This document shows, piece by piece, positions 1 to 7,858 of a stretch of 21,083 nt of DNA (position 1 is its first letter; every line of letters begins with the position of its first letter). Both the position numbers and the translations under genes were made by a program. The stretch is from NCBI GenBank assembly GCA_038241115.1, contig JBBRGA010000053.1, positions 1-21,083 on the forward strand, in the 5' to 3' direction. Source of the DNA: JANYJJ01 sp038241115. Lineage in GTDB: Bacteria > Pseudomonadota > Gammaproteobacteria > Burkholderiales > Burkholderiaceae_C. The notes under the pieces were generated by a model that had not been told where the DNA came from, made no database searches, and worked only from the letters and a program-made list of their open reading frames with translations.

Positions 1-507
1 GCTCAAACAATAAACCGCCGTGATCAGCGCGATGGTGATGGCCATCGCAGAGAATGTCACCGCCCCCTGGTGGGTTTTGGGGTCGATGAACAGTGGGAAG
101 AAGGCCATGTAGAACACGATGGCCTTGGGATTGAGCAGCGTGATGAAAAAGGCTTGCCGCGCGTAGTCCTTGGAAAACGCGTGCGGTTCGATGTGGATGG
201 TCGAGGCGCTGCCGTCGCGCGCCAGAACCAGTTTCAGACCAAGCCACGCCAGATAAGCCGCACCGCCGTACTGCACCAATTTGAAGACGGAAGGGTTGGC
301 CGTCAGCAGTGCCGCGACACCGGCCACTGCGGCCCAAAGCAACACTTGGTCGGCCACCATCACGCCCAGCACCGCGGCCGCGCCGCCTCGAAAGCCACCC
401 TTGCCGGTGGACGTGATGAGCGCGAACGTGCCCGGGCCGGGCAGCGCCAAAAACAAGAGCACCGCGGCGCAAAAAGCGGGGAAATCTGAAACGCCGAACA
501 TGTTCAT
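1..507 (-). CDS. LysE/RhtB-family amino-acid exporter, N-terminal 169 residues (cut by left edge)
   Basis: Inner-membrane exporter of the LysE/RhtB family, which exports amino acids or their analogues; the substrate cannot be told. Translating the minus strand gives MNMFGVSDFPAF, then a hydrophobic helix and the family signature PGPGTFALITSTGKGG at about residues 23-38. Further hydrophobic segments follow, with LNPKAIVFYMAFFPLFID near residues 125-142. The family is usually 200-210 residues, so 35-40 C-terminal residues lie outside the window. The ATG at 507 overlaps the rsmG stop (ATGA), suggesting translational coupling as third gene of the mnmG-rsmG operon. A second in-frame ATG at 501 is the alternative start. 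The family call is secure from the motifs; the operon is inferred from the overlap. Confidence 0.9.
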   Translation of the reverse strand, partial: MNMFGVSDFPAFCAAVLLFLALPGPGTFALITSTGKGGFRGGAAAVLGVMVADQVLLWAAVAGVAALLTANPSVFKLVQYGGAAYLAWLGLKLVLARDGSASTIHIEPHAFSKDYARQAFFITLLNPKAIVFYMAFFPLFIDPKTHQGAVTFSAMAITIALITAVYCLS

Positions 508-1280
508 GGTGGATGTGGCGATTGGAATGCCGACCCGCGTTGTGGCGAAACCGGCGGCTGGACTGACGACTTATGTGATGACGAGGGCACGACTGCATTC
601 AGGGGCCTCATCCACACCAGACAGCGGTCGGCGCTGAGCCTGGGAACGGTCAAATGTTCCACGTGAAACACCTCAACGGCGGCAGGCAATTCGGCCATTT
701 CGGACTCTGGCAACTTGCCCTTCATCGCCATCCAACAGGCGCGCGGCGCCAAAAGCGATTGCGTCAAGCTCACAAAATCGTTCAGCGAGGCAAAGGCACG
801 AGAGGTGACGACGTCAAAGGGCTTTAGTTTCAGGCTCTCCACCCGGGCGTGTTCTCCCTGCAGGTTGCGCAACTTCAGTTCTGCTGCCACTTGGCGGATG
901 AATGCGGCCTTCTTGCCTACTGTGTCTACACAAACAACCGAGATATCGGGTCGCATCACAGCGATCACCACGCCGGGCAAACCGCCACCGCTGCCCACGT
1001 CAAGCAGTCTGGGATTGGTGGCCGACATGGCCAACAGATGACGGTTCAGCGGCCCCACCACCGCAAGGCAATCGGCGAGATGCTGAATCAACATGCTCTC
1101 AACGTCGCGCACCGACGTGAGGTTGTAGGTCGCGTTCCAGCGCTCAAGCAAGGCCAGGTACGCCAGCAGTGTCTCGGTTTGGGCGTCAAGCAGTTGAAGT
1201 TGCAGTGAAGAAGCCACCTCCAGCAGGGTCGGCCGAAGCGACGTGTGCCGAGATTCTGTCAAAGCTGTCGATGCGGTCAA
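504..1280 (-). CDS. rsmG: 16S rRNA (guanine-N7) methyltransferase RsmG (GidB)
   Basis: SAM-dependent methyltransferase that makes m7G527 in 16S rRNA. The Rossmann SAM-binding motif LLDVGSGGGLPGVVIA is at residues 92-106. It is followed by VDTVGKKAAFIRQV, the TSRAFASL segment near residue 160 and a KGK motif near 187, all typical of RsmG. The start is a TTG at 1280 overlapping the mnmG stop (TTGA); no ATG occurs before codon 63, so a non-ATG start is needed. The 258-residue product is longer than the usual 205-220, because about 30 Ser/Pro/Gln-rich residues follow the normal end (CLVWMRP) and run down to the exporter start. The codons for FHVEH (residues 205-209) contain a parS-like site. It is probably co-transcribed with mnmG. 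Confidence 0.95.
   Translation of the reverse strand: MTASTALTESRHTSLRPTLLEVASSLQLQLLDAQTETLLAYLALLERWNATYNLTSVRDVESMLIQHLADCLAVVGPLNRHLLAMSATNPRLLDVGSGGGLPGVVIAVMRPDISVVCVDTVGKKAAFIRQVAAELKLRNLQGEHARVESLKLKPFDVVTSRAFASLNDFVSLTQSLLAPRACWMAMKGKLPESEMAELPAAVEVFHVEHLTVPRLSADRCLVWMRPLNAVVPSSSHKSSVQPPVSPQRGSAFQSPHPP
655..670. other. parS-like ParB binding site 1 (one mismatch)
   Basis: The sequence TGTTCCACGTGAAACA differs at one position from the palindromic parS consensus TGTTTCACGTGAAACA. It lies inside rsmG. ParB/Spo0J loads at such sites, and parS sites near mnmG-rsmG are typical of origin-proximal chromosome in many bacteria. Confidence 0.85.
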
Positions 1281-3343
1281 GCGGCAACTTCCTGCTTGAC
1301 CGCCTGCCCGCCAAAGCCTTTAGAGCGACTTTTCTTCAAATGAACCAGCAGCAAAGAAATGGCTGCCGGGGTAACGCCTGACATTCTGGAGGCCAAGCCC
1401 AGCGTGGCGGGCCGCTGCTTGTTCAGCGTTTGACGCACTTCAAAGCTCAGCGCCGGCACTTGTGTGTAGTCCAGCTCTGCAGGCAGCGCAAGGTTCTCGT
1501 AATACGCCACCCGCTCGACCTCTTCAACTTGCTTGTCGATGTAGCCTGCGTACTTGATGCTGATTTCCACTTGCTCGATCACCGCATTCGCCATCAAAAC
1601 GCCCAGCTCAGCTTCCAGTGTTTCACGTGAAACAACGCCCGACACCGACGACGCCGCGGCCACTGCCGTGACCGCGTTGAAATCAATGCCGGGGCGACGC
1701 AGCAAATCAGCCAAGCAGTATTCGTGCTCTATGGTCTTGCCCAGCAGACGCTCTGCGTCTGCCGCTGCTAATTTGCTGGGGTGGACCCAGGTCGATTGCA
1801 TTCGCTGTGTTTCACGTGAAACAGCGTCGCGTTTGCGGTTGAACGCATCCCAGCGCGCGTCGTCGATCAGGCCCATATGACGCCCTGCCTCGGTCAAACG
1901 CATGTCGGCGTTGTCTTCGCGCAGCTGCAGTCGAAACTCGGCCCGGCTGGTGAACATGCGGTACGGCTCGGTCACGCCCTTGGTGATGAGGTCGTCGACC
2001 AGTACACCAAGGTAGGCCTGATCGCGGCGCGGCAACCAAGCGGGCTGTTCGCGAACTTGCAGCGCGGCGTTGAGTCCGGCGAACAGGCCTTGTGCAGCCG
2101 CTTCTTCGTAGCCCGTGGTGCCGTTGATCTGTCCCGCAAAAAACAAACCGCGAATGGCCTGGGTTTCGAAGCTGGCTTTCAAGGCGCGCGGGTCGAAGAA
2201 GTCGTACTCAATCGCGTAGCCTGGCCGCAAGATGTGCGCGTTCTCCAAGCCGACCATGGAGTGGACGGCAGCCAACTGCACGTCAAATGGCAAAGAGGTT
2301 GAAATGCCGTTCGGGTAAAACTCGTGCGTCGTCAGGCCTTCCGGCTCTAGAAAAATCTGGTGCGAGGTTTTGTCGGCAAACCTGCTTACCTTGTCTTCGA
2401 TGCTCGGGCAGTAGCGCGGACCGACGCCTTCGATCATGCCGGTGAACATGGGGCTGCGGTCAAAGCCAGCGCGGATGATGGCGTGGGTTTTTTCGTTGGT
2501 GTGGGTGATCCAGCACGGCACCTGACGCGGATGCTGCTCAGCGCTGCCCATGAAGCTGAACACCGGAACCGGGCTCGACGCAGGCGCGCCGTCGGCTGAG
2601 GGCATGCCGTCGCCAGGTTGCTCGGTCAACACGCTGAAGTTGATGCTGCGCCCGTCGATGCGCGGCGGCGTGCCGGTTTTCAGGCGGCCCTGCGGCAGCT
2701 TCAGTTCTTTCAGTCGGCTGGACAAGCGAACCGCGGGTGGATCGCCTGCGCGCCCGGCGGCGTGGTTCTGCAGGCCGATGTGAATTTTCCCGTCCAGGAA
2801 CGTGCCCGCGGTGAGAACCACGGTTTTGCAATCGAAGCGTATGCCCACTTGCGTCATAACGCCCGTCACGCTGTCACCTTCTACGATCAAGTCATCGCAT
2901 GCGCCCTGGAAAAGCCAAAGATTGGATTGATTTTCCAGGCGCTGCCGTATCGCTGCGCGGTACAAAACCCGGTCGGCCTGCGCACGCGTGGCGCGCACGG
3001 CTGGCCCTTTCGAGCTGTTCAGAATGCGAAATTGAATGCCCGCTTCGTCGGTGGCGGCGGCCATCGCGCCGCCCATCGCGTCGATTTCTTTGACCAAGTG
3101 ACCTTTGCCAATGCCGCCGATCGACGGGTTGCAGCTCATTTGGCCCAGGGTTTCGATGTTGTGGGTCAGCAGCAAAGTGGCGCAACCCATGCGTGCAGAA
3201 GCCAGTGCGGCTTCGGTTCCGGCGTGTCCGCCGCCCACCACAATCACGTCGAAGCTTTTTGGAAACGCTATCACCGAAGAGGTCACCGATAAAACGGCAG
3301 ATGACGCAACAGAAGACACGAGAGAAGACACGAGAGAAGACAT
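1277..3343 (-). CDS. mnmG: tRNA uridine-5-carboxymethylaminomethyl modification enzyme MnmG (GidA)
   Basis: FAD-binding subunit of the MnmE-MnmG complex, which installs (carboxymethyl)aminomethyl groups at U34 of certain tRNAs. The N-terminal FAD motif FDVIVVGGGHAGTEAALASA is followed by the family motif CNPSIGGIGKGHLVKEIDAMGG, the MFTGMIEGVGPRYCPSIEDK segment, GYEEAAAQGL, and a C-terminal helical domain ending GVTPAAISLLLVHLKK. I chose the ATG at 3343 (688 residues). It has a weak AGG 8 nt upstream, and a candidate promoter lies just before it. This start adds about 24 Ser/Val-rich residues before the usual beginning; a GTG at 3274 (VIAFPKSFDV) would give the normal family length. Two perfect parS sites, each encoding VSRET, lie in the variable C-terminal helical region. 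It overlaps rsmG by 4 bp. Confidence 0.96.
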   Translation of the reverse strand: MSSLVSSLVSSVASSAVLSVTSSVIAFPKSFDVIVVGGGHAGTEAALASARMGCATLLLTHNIETLGQMSCNPSIGGIGKGHLVKEIDAMGGAMAAATDEAGIQFRILNSSKGPAVRATRAQADRVLYRAAIRQRLENQSNLWLFQGACDDLIVEGDSVTGVMTQVGIRFDCKTVVLTAGTFLDGKIHIGLQNHAAGRAGDPPAVRLSSRLKELKLPQGRLKTGTPPRIDGRSINFSVLTEQPGDGMPSADGAPASSPVPVFSFMGSAEQHPRQVPCWITHTNEKTHAIIRAGFDRSPMFTGMIEGVGPRYCPSIEDKVSRFADKTSHQIFLEPEGLTTHEFYPNGISTSLPFDVQLAAVHSMVGLENAHILRPGYAIEYDFFDPRALKASFETQAIRGLFFAGQINGTTGYEEAAAQGLFAGLNAALQVREQPAWLPRRDQAYLGVLVDDLITKGVTEPYRMFTSRAEFRLQLREDNADMRLTEAGRHMGLIDDARWDAFNRKRDAVSRETQRMQSTWVHPSKLAAADAERLLGKTIEHEYCLADLLRRPGIDFNAVTAVAAASSVSGVVSRETLEAELGVLMANAVIEQVEISIKYAGYIDKQVEEVERVAYYENLALPAELDYTQVPALSFEVRQTLNKQRPATLGLASRMSGVTPAAISLLLVHLKKSRSKGFGGQAVKQEVAA
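1619..1634. other. parS site 2 (perfect palindrome)
   Basis: TGTTTCACGTGAAACA matches the bacterial parS consensus exactly. It lies within the mnmG coding region, where its reverse strand encodes VSRET. ParB is expected to nucleate here. Confidence 0.93.
1808..1823. other. parS site 3 (perfect palindrome)
   Basis: A second exact TGTTTCACGTGAAACA, 189 bp from the previous one and also inside mnmG, again encoding VSRET in the same reading register. Two identical 16-bp palindromes in one gene are not expected by chance. Confidence 0.93.
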
Positions 3344-3346
3344 GCG
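3311..3346. repeat. 12-bp tandem repeat at the mnmG N-terminus
   Basis: The unit AGAAGACACGAG occurs twice in tandem (3311-3322, 3323-3334), followed by a partial third copy AGAAGACATGCG (3335-3346) that contains the mnmG start codon. On the coding strand it gives repeated SSLV residues at the start of MnmG. Being a multiple of three, copy-number change would keep the frame. Confidence 0.85.
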
Positions 3347-3371
3347 TTGCCTAAATTTTGAGCAAGCCGCA

Positions 3372-3400
3372 ATTGTAGGCAGCGGCCCTTCGGAAGTCAC
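3372..3400 (-). promoter_or_regulatory. Candidate sigma70-type promoter of mnmG-rsmG
   Basis: Reading on the minus strand, GTGACT (3400-3395) and TACAAT (3377-3372) are separated by 17 bp. They match the -35 consensus at 4 of 6 positions and the -10 consensus at 5 of 6. Transcription would start near 3365, about 20 nt before the ATG at 3343. This is a sequence match only. Confidence 0.4.
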
Positions 3401-3421
3401 CCCAAGCGAGGCGCGTGGCGC

Positions 3422-3730
3422 ATGAACTGCCGACCTGAATGTGGTGCGTGTTGCACCGCGCCGTCGATCTCATCACCGATCCCGGGTGTGATGGCAGTCA
3501 ACGGCATCAGCAAGGCAGCCGGCGTGCGGTGTGTGCACCTGCTGATCGATCAACGCTGCGCGATTTTCGGCCACCCCGACCGTCCGCAGGTGTGCCTCAG
3601 CTTGTTGCCCAGCGCAGAGATGTGTGGCCACAACCGTGAGCAGGCGATGCACTGGCTCACCACCTTGGAGCGGCAAACCGCACCCTCAGACTGCCGCGGT
3701 GCGCGAGTGTCGGCAAAAAAAGCGCTTTAA
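3422..3730 (+). CDS. YkgJ-family cysteine-cluster protein (putative Zn/Fe chelator)
   Basis: Small cytosolic protein of 102 residues. It has the Cys pattern of the YkgJ/UPF0153 family: C3, C7, C10 and C11 (ECGACC), then C37 (VRCVHL), C46 (QRCAIF), C58 (QVCLSL) and C68 (EMCG). The family is thought to bind zinc or an iron cluster through these cysteines; the biochemical role is not established. The ATG at 3422 is divergent from mnmG with a short gap of about 80 bp. The short C-terminal tail after residue 85 is not conserved in any way I recognise. Family assignment rests on cysteine spacing and the conserved P/R residues between cysteines. Confidence 0.85.
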   Translation: MNCRPECGACCTAPSISSPIPGVMAVNGISKAAGVRCVHLLIDQRCAIFGHPDRPQVCLSLLPSAEMCGHNREQAMHWLTTLERQTAPSDCRGARVSAKKAL

Positions 3731-3839
3731 AGCGGGCGCTGTTGCGGGCTTCACTCGGCCGCGGGCGCGGCACCATGTCGGGCAAATATGGACAGTGTGC
3801 GCACGGTGCGCCCACGTCGCCAACCGAGGCCGCAAGCAG

Positions 3840-5882
3840 ATGCCTTTGAGTCAAGTCACACCCTGGTTACGCGACTGGGTTGCCACGCTCAAATTCAAGA
3901 TCATGGTGATGGCCATGGCCACCGCCGTGCTGTCGGCGGCCGTGACCACGCAGTCGGTGCTGTCCACCAACCAGGCTGAGATTCAGCGTTTGCTGCTGCG
4001 CCAAGACGCCGACGACCGCGAACGCAGCGCCGCTTTGCTGAACACCAAAATTCAGCTGTTCGACAGCGCACTGAAGTCACTCGGCCGCCGCATCACGCCG
4101 GCGCTGTTGGACAGCCCGGAAGCGTTGTCGACGTTCTTGCGCGACAAGCCAGTGATCGAAGCGCTGTTCGATTCGGTGTCAGTTGCGCTGCCAGACGGCA
4201 ACATCAGGGTGCGACTTCAGCGCGGTGTGCTCGACCCGTCGGCGCCCAATGTGCGCGACCGCGATTACTTTCAGCGTGTCATGAAAACAGGAAACCCCAC
4301 GGTGTCGGGGGCGCTGGTCGGTCGAAGCAGCAAGGTTCCTGTCGTGGTGTTCGCGGTGCCAGTCAAGTCAGCCAGCGGTGCTGTGATTGCGGTACTGGGC
4401 GCCACCCTGCATTTGCGCGAGAACAGCCTTTTTTCGAGCATCAGCCGCGAGCAAAACCTGGACCGTGCCAACGACTTGGTGATCGACGCCGCCGGGCGCA
4501 TCTTGGCGCACACAGACTCGTCCCGCATCATGGGCAAAGCCGAGGACGAGCCCGGATTTGCCGAAACCTTCGGGCAGTGGGTGGCCAATGGCAGCACCTT
4601 TCATGCAGAGGGCATCGCCACGATGTCGCACGGCGGCCATCTGGTGTCGATGGCGGGCCTGACCTCGGCCGATTGGATGGTGGTGCGCATCACCCCCGAG
4701 CATGTGGCGTTGCAACCCTTGACAGCGGTTAAAACCGCTGCGCGACGAGCGGCAGCAGCAGTGGGTTTGTCGGCGGCGTTGACGGCGGCACTTTTTGCCT
4801 GGTTCATCACCCGACCCATCGGCGATTTGCGACGCCGAGCCGAGCGTCTGCTGCACAACGGCGAGGGCCGCGAGCCGAGCAAGTCCGAGGGCTGGCCCAG
4901 CGGGCGCGGCGAGGTGGGCCAATTGGGCCGCGCCTTCCAGCATGTGATGGCGCAGCGCCATGAACGCGAGCAGCAAACACAGGCCGTGCTGCGGCAATTG
5001 GAGGCTGTGCTCGACAACGCCGAAGTGGGTATCGCATTCACGCGCGGCGGCAAATTCGAGCTGGTCAGCCGCCACCTCTGCAACACGTTCGGATTCGACA
5101 AATTGCAAGTCAAAGGCCAGTCCACCCGGCTGATGTACCCCTCAGAAGACGCTTATGTGGCATTGGGCGAATTGGCGCGTCCGGCTTTCGTGGCCAGTGG
5201 CACGTTCGAGGGTGAAGTGCAGTTGGTGCGCCGCAGCGGCGAAATTTTTTGGGCGCACATGCGCGGCCGGGCCTTGGTGGGCGGTGACACCTCACAAGGA
5301 ACGATCTGGATCATCCAGGACGTCACGCAGGCGCGTGAACAACGCGAACGCCTGACCTGGACAGCAAGCCACGACGCCCTCACCGGCTTGGCCAATCGCC
5401 CTAACTTTGAAGTGCTGCTGGAGGAGGCCACGCAACATGCACCGGACCACCCGTTCTGCGCGCTGTTCCTCGACCTTGACCGCTTCAAAGAAGTCAACGA
5501 CACAGCAGGCCATGCAGCCGGCGATGCCCTGCTTCGCGAGATTGCCCACAAGTTGAGCGCTGAAGTACGTCAATCCGACACCGTCGCCCGCCTGGGTGGT
5601 GATGAATTTGCGGTGCTGTTGCACCGTTGCCCACCGGCTAAAGCGCTGGTGGTGGCCGAGAAACTTCGCGGTGCGGTGGAAACCTACGAACTGGTGTGGG
5701 AAGGCCGCAGCCTCAAAGTCGGCGCCAGCATAGGCATGGTGTTTGTCGACACCTCGTTTTCGTCGCATGTGGACGTGCTGCGGGCTGCCGATTCGGCCTG
5801 CTATGCGGCCAAGCGCAGCGGACGCAACCGTGTGGCGCAGTACTCCCGCGATTTGCCCGCGGACCCGAGCCTGGGTGATTGA
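3840..5882 (+). CDS. Membrane diguanylate cyclase: Cache-HAMP-PAS-GGDEF
   Basis: Predicted inner-membrane enzyme (680 residues) making cyclic di-GMP from GTP in response to a periplasmic signal. A transmembrane helix (about 19-40) is followed by a periplasmic Cache-like sensor (about 50-290, with RDYFQRVMKTGNPTVSG) and a second helix (303-323). A HAMP-like segment (to about 375), a PAS domain (about 383-500) and a GGDEF domain (about 507-670) follow. The active-site loop is intact (RLGGDEFAVLL, 585-593). R577-x-x-D580, five residues before GGDEF, forms a product-inhibition I-site. No EAL domain is present, so a cyclase rather than a phosphodiesterase is expected. I chose the ATG at 3840, preceded by GAGG, because the frame upstream overlaps the YkgJ-like gene and has no domain. 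The ligand is unknown. Confidence 0.93.
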   Translation: MPLSQVTPWLRDWVATLKFKIMVMAMATAVLSAAVTTQSVLSTNQAEIQRLLLRQDADDRERSAALLNTKIQLFDSALKSLGRRITPALLDSPEALSTFLRDKPVIEALFDSVSVALPDGNIRVRLQRGVLDPSAPNVRDRDYFQRVMKTGNPTVSGALVGRSSKVPVVVFAVPVKSASGAVIAVLGATLHLRENSLFSSISREQNLDRANDLVIDAAGRILAHTDSSRIMGKAEDEPGFAETFGQWVANGSTFHAEGIATMSHGGHLVSMAGLTSADWMVVRITPEHVALQPLTAVKTAARRAAAAVGLSAALTAALFAWFITRPIGDLRRRAERLLHNGEGREPSKSEGWPSGRGEVGQLGRAFQHVMAQRHEREQQTQAVLRQLEAVLDNAEVGIAFTRGGKFELVSRHLCNTFGFDKLQVKGQSTRLMYPSEDAYVALGELARPAFVASGTFEGEVQLVRRSGEIFWAHMRGRALVGGDTSQGTIWIIQDVTQAREQRERLTWTASHDALTGLANRPNFEVLLEEATQHAPDHPFCALFLDLDRFKEVNDTAGHAAGDALLREIAHKLSAEVRQSDTVARLGGDEFAVLLHRCPPAKALVVAEKLRGAVETYELVWEGRSLKVGASIGMVFVDTSFSSHVDVLRAADSACYAAKRSGRNRVAQYSRDLPADPSLGD

Positions 5883-5892
5883 AACGGCTTAT

Positions 5893-5909
5893 CGGGCCGG
5901 AGCGGCCCG
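5893..5909 (+). terminator. GC-rich hairpin after the diguanylate cyclase
   Basis: CGGGCCG-GAG-CGGCCCG forms a perfect 7-bp stem with a 3-nt loop, 10 bp after the stop codon. No T-run follows, so it may be a poor intrinsic terminator or only an RNA-stabilising hairpin. Confidence 0.3.
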
Positions 5910-6055
5910 AGGCGGCCCCGCGCGGCCTCACCCGGCCCATGGCCCTTTTCAAGTGCGCGCATGTGTAGAGAACAGTAAAGACGCCCGGCAAGCGTCAACG
6001 CTGAATGCGCGGCCGGGGTTATGAAGGCAAGCCCACCACGACATTGGAGTTGCTC

Positions 6056-7837
6056 ATGCCCACCGCTGCCACCCGCGCCGTTTCTGTCTGTGTCGATACG
6101 GCTGAACCCGTCGCCAAGTCGCCTGGCAAGCCAGGCGCTGCGTCAACACCTCAGAACTTGCCCCGCGCGGCTTCGATCACTGCGGGTTTGAGCACGGCGG
6201 CGCTGGCGGCTTGCGGTGGTGGAGGTGGTGGAGGTGGAGGAGGTGGAGAAGCTGTAGCAGCGCCGCCGGTCGTCAATCCAAGCCCGCAGCCTGCGGGCAT
6301 CAGCCGCGAACAGGCCTCGCGCTTTTTGGCGCAGGCCGCCTTGGGTTGCACCGCCGCCGACATTGAGCAAGTGCGCACCCTGGGCTACAGCGCCTGGCTC
6401 GACGTGCAAATGGCGCTGCCCCGCAGCAGCTCGCATGTCGATTGGCTGCGCACTAAAGGCTATGACGCCTTGGCCAATAAAAACTCGACTCTCGGCAGCA
6501 ACGACATGCTGTGGCGCAAGTTGCTCAGCAGCCCCGATGTGCTGCGCCAGCGAGTCACCCTGGCGTTGTCAGAAGTCATCGTCATCTCGATCGCCAACAT
6601 CGCTGCCACGCCGTTTAAAAGCTTCTCAGCCGCCGCCTTCATGGACGTGCTGGAAGCCAACGCCTTCGGCAGCTACCGCACCCTGCTGGGGGAGGTGTCC
6701 ACGTCGACCGCCATGGGCGCTTATCTGAGCTTTCGCGGCAACAAAAAAGCCAACCCTGCGCTGGGCAGCCTGCCCGACGAAAACTACGCGCGCGAGTGCA
6801 TGCAGCTGTTCAGCATCGGCCTGACCGACTTGAATCTGAACGGCAGCCCCAAGCTGACCAATGGCCAAACCACCGACACCTACAGCCAGGCCGAAGTCAG
6901 CCAAATGGCGCGCGTGTTCACCGGCTGGAACTTGGACATCAGCGTGGGAACCGCTGACACACCCGACCGCGTGATCCGTCCCATGGTGCAGATTGCCAGC
7001 AGCCACGAGCTCGGCGAGAAGCGTTTTCTGGGCACCGTGATTCCCGCCAACACCGACGGCGTGCAGTCGCTGCGGTTGGCGTTGGACACCCTGATGGCGC
7101 ACCCCAACGCCGCGCCCTTCATCAGCCGCCAGCTCATACAGCGCCTCGTCACCAGCAATCCAAGCCCCGCCTACGTGGCCCGCGTGGCGGCCAAGTTCAA
7201 CGACAACGGCTCGGGGCAGGTGGGCCAAACGCGCGCTGATTTGAAGGCCGTGATCAAAGCTATCTTGTTGGACACCGAAGCCCGCTCTGACATCGGTTTG
7301 ACCCAGCCGGCTTTCGGCAAATTGCGCGAGCCCGTGTTGCGCTTCGTGCAATGGGCGCGCACTTTCGGCGTCACGTCCGCCGCTGACGATTGGGCCATTG
7401 GCGACTTGTCTGACCCGGCCACCCGGCTTGGCCAAAGCCCGCTGCGCGCACCGTCGGTGTTCAACTTTTTCAGGCCCGGTTACGTGCCGCCCAACAGCGC
7501 CATTGCAACGCTGGCGCTGAACGCGCCGGAGTTTCAGATCACGACCGAATCGTCGGTGGCGGGCTATGTGAACTACATGCAAAAAGCCATCGCCAACGGC
7601 GTGGCCGGCCTCAAAGCCAACACCGCGTTCTTGCAGCCGCTGGCCAATGACTCGGCCGCCTTGCTGGCCGAGCTGAACGTGCTGTTGGCCGCAGGCCAGC
7701 TCAGCAGTGCCACGCTGACGCCGCTGAAAACAGCGCTCGACACCATTGCCGTGGCCACGCCCGCGGGCCAAGCCAATCGCATCAACGCGGCCATTACCTT
7801 GGTGATGGTGGCGCCCGAGTATTTGGCCCAGAAGTAG
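6056..7837 (+). CDS. DUF1800-family protein, probable lipoprotein
   Basis: Protein of 593 residues of the DUF1800 family, whose function is unknown. Diagnostic segments are a start of the domain at ISREQASRFLAQAALG, NYARECMQLFSIGL in the middle, and APSVFNFFRPGYVPP near the C-terminus. The ATG at 6056 has a GGAG Shine-Dalgarno 6 nt upstream. A hydrophobic stretch ending in LAAC (Cys53) looks like a lipoprotein signal, followed by eleven glycines. The 36 residues before the arginine at 37 are unusually long for a lipoprotein n-region. A TTG at 6158 would give an ideal short signal peptide but has no visible ribosome site. The gene sits 21 bp before a DUF1501 gene. These two families very often occur side by side, implying a joint, still undefined, envelope role. 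Confidence 0.9.
   Translation: MPTAATRAVSVCVDTAEPVAKSPGKPGAASTPQNLPRAASITAGLSTAALAACGGGGGGGGGGGEAVAAPPVVNPSPQPAGISREQASRFLAQAALGCTAADIEQVRTLGYSAWLDVQMALPRSSSHVDWLRTKGYDALANKNSTLGSNDMLWRKLLSSPDVLRQRVTLALSEVIVISIANIAATPFKSFSAAAFMDVLEANAFGSYRTLLGEVSTSTAMGAYLSFRGNKKANPALGSLPDENYARECMQLFSIGLTDLNLNGSPKLTNGQTTDTYSQAEVSQMARVFTGWNLDISVGTADTPDRVIRPMVQIASSHELGEKRFLGTVIPANTDGVQSLRLALDTLMAHPNAAPFISRQLIQRLVTSNPSPAYVARVAAKFNDNGSGQVGQTRADLKAVIKAILLDTEARSDIGLTQPAFGKLREPVLRFVQWARTFGVTSAADDWAIGDLSDPATRLGQSPLRAPSVFNFFRPGYVPPNSAIATLALNAPEFQITTESSVAGYVNYMQKAIANGVAGLKANTAFLQPLANDSAALLAELNVLLAAGQLSSATLTPLKTALDTIAVATPAGQANRINAAITLVMVAPEYLAQK
6120..6137. repeat. 8-bp palindrome within the 5' coding region of the DUF1800 gene
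   Basis: CGCCTGGC-AA-GCCAGGCG is a perfect inverted repeat with a 2-bp centre, 64 bp after the ATG and 20 bp before the alternative TTG. It could be a protein-binding site or a translation-affecting hairpin, or chance in GC-rich DNA. Confidence 0.5.
6215..6247 (+). repeat. Glycine-codon microsatellite (11 GGN codons)
   Basis: Eleven consecutive GGT/GGA codons directly after the putative lipobox cysteine of the DUF1800 protein encode a polyglycine linker. Slippage in units of three would change linker length without a frameshift. Confidence 0.85.
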
Positions 7838-7858
7838 TCGAGAAAAAAAGGTATCACC

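Noticed and set aside
3344..3400. MnmG start at 3400
   Set aside because: It would begin at the candidate -35 region and adds residues with no family match; 3343 or 3274 is better.
3624..3839. Upstream in-frame extension of the diguanylate cyclase to 3624
   Set aside because: It overlaps the YkgJ-like gene and shows no signal peptide or domain; the ATG at 3840, preceded by GAGG, sits just before the first transmembrane helix.
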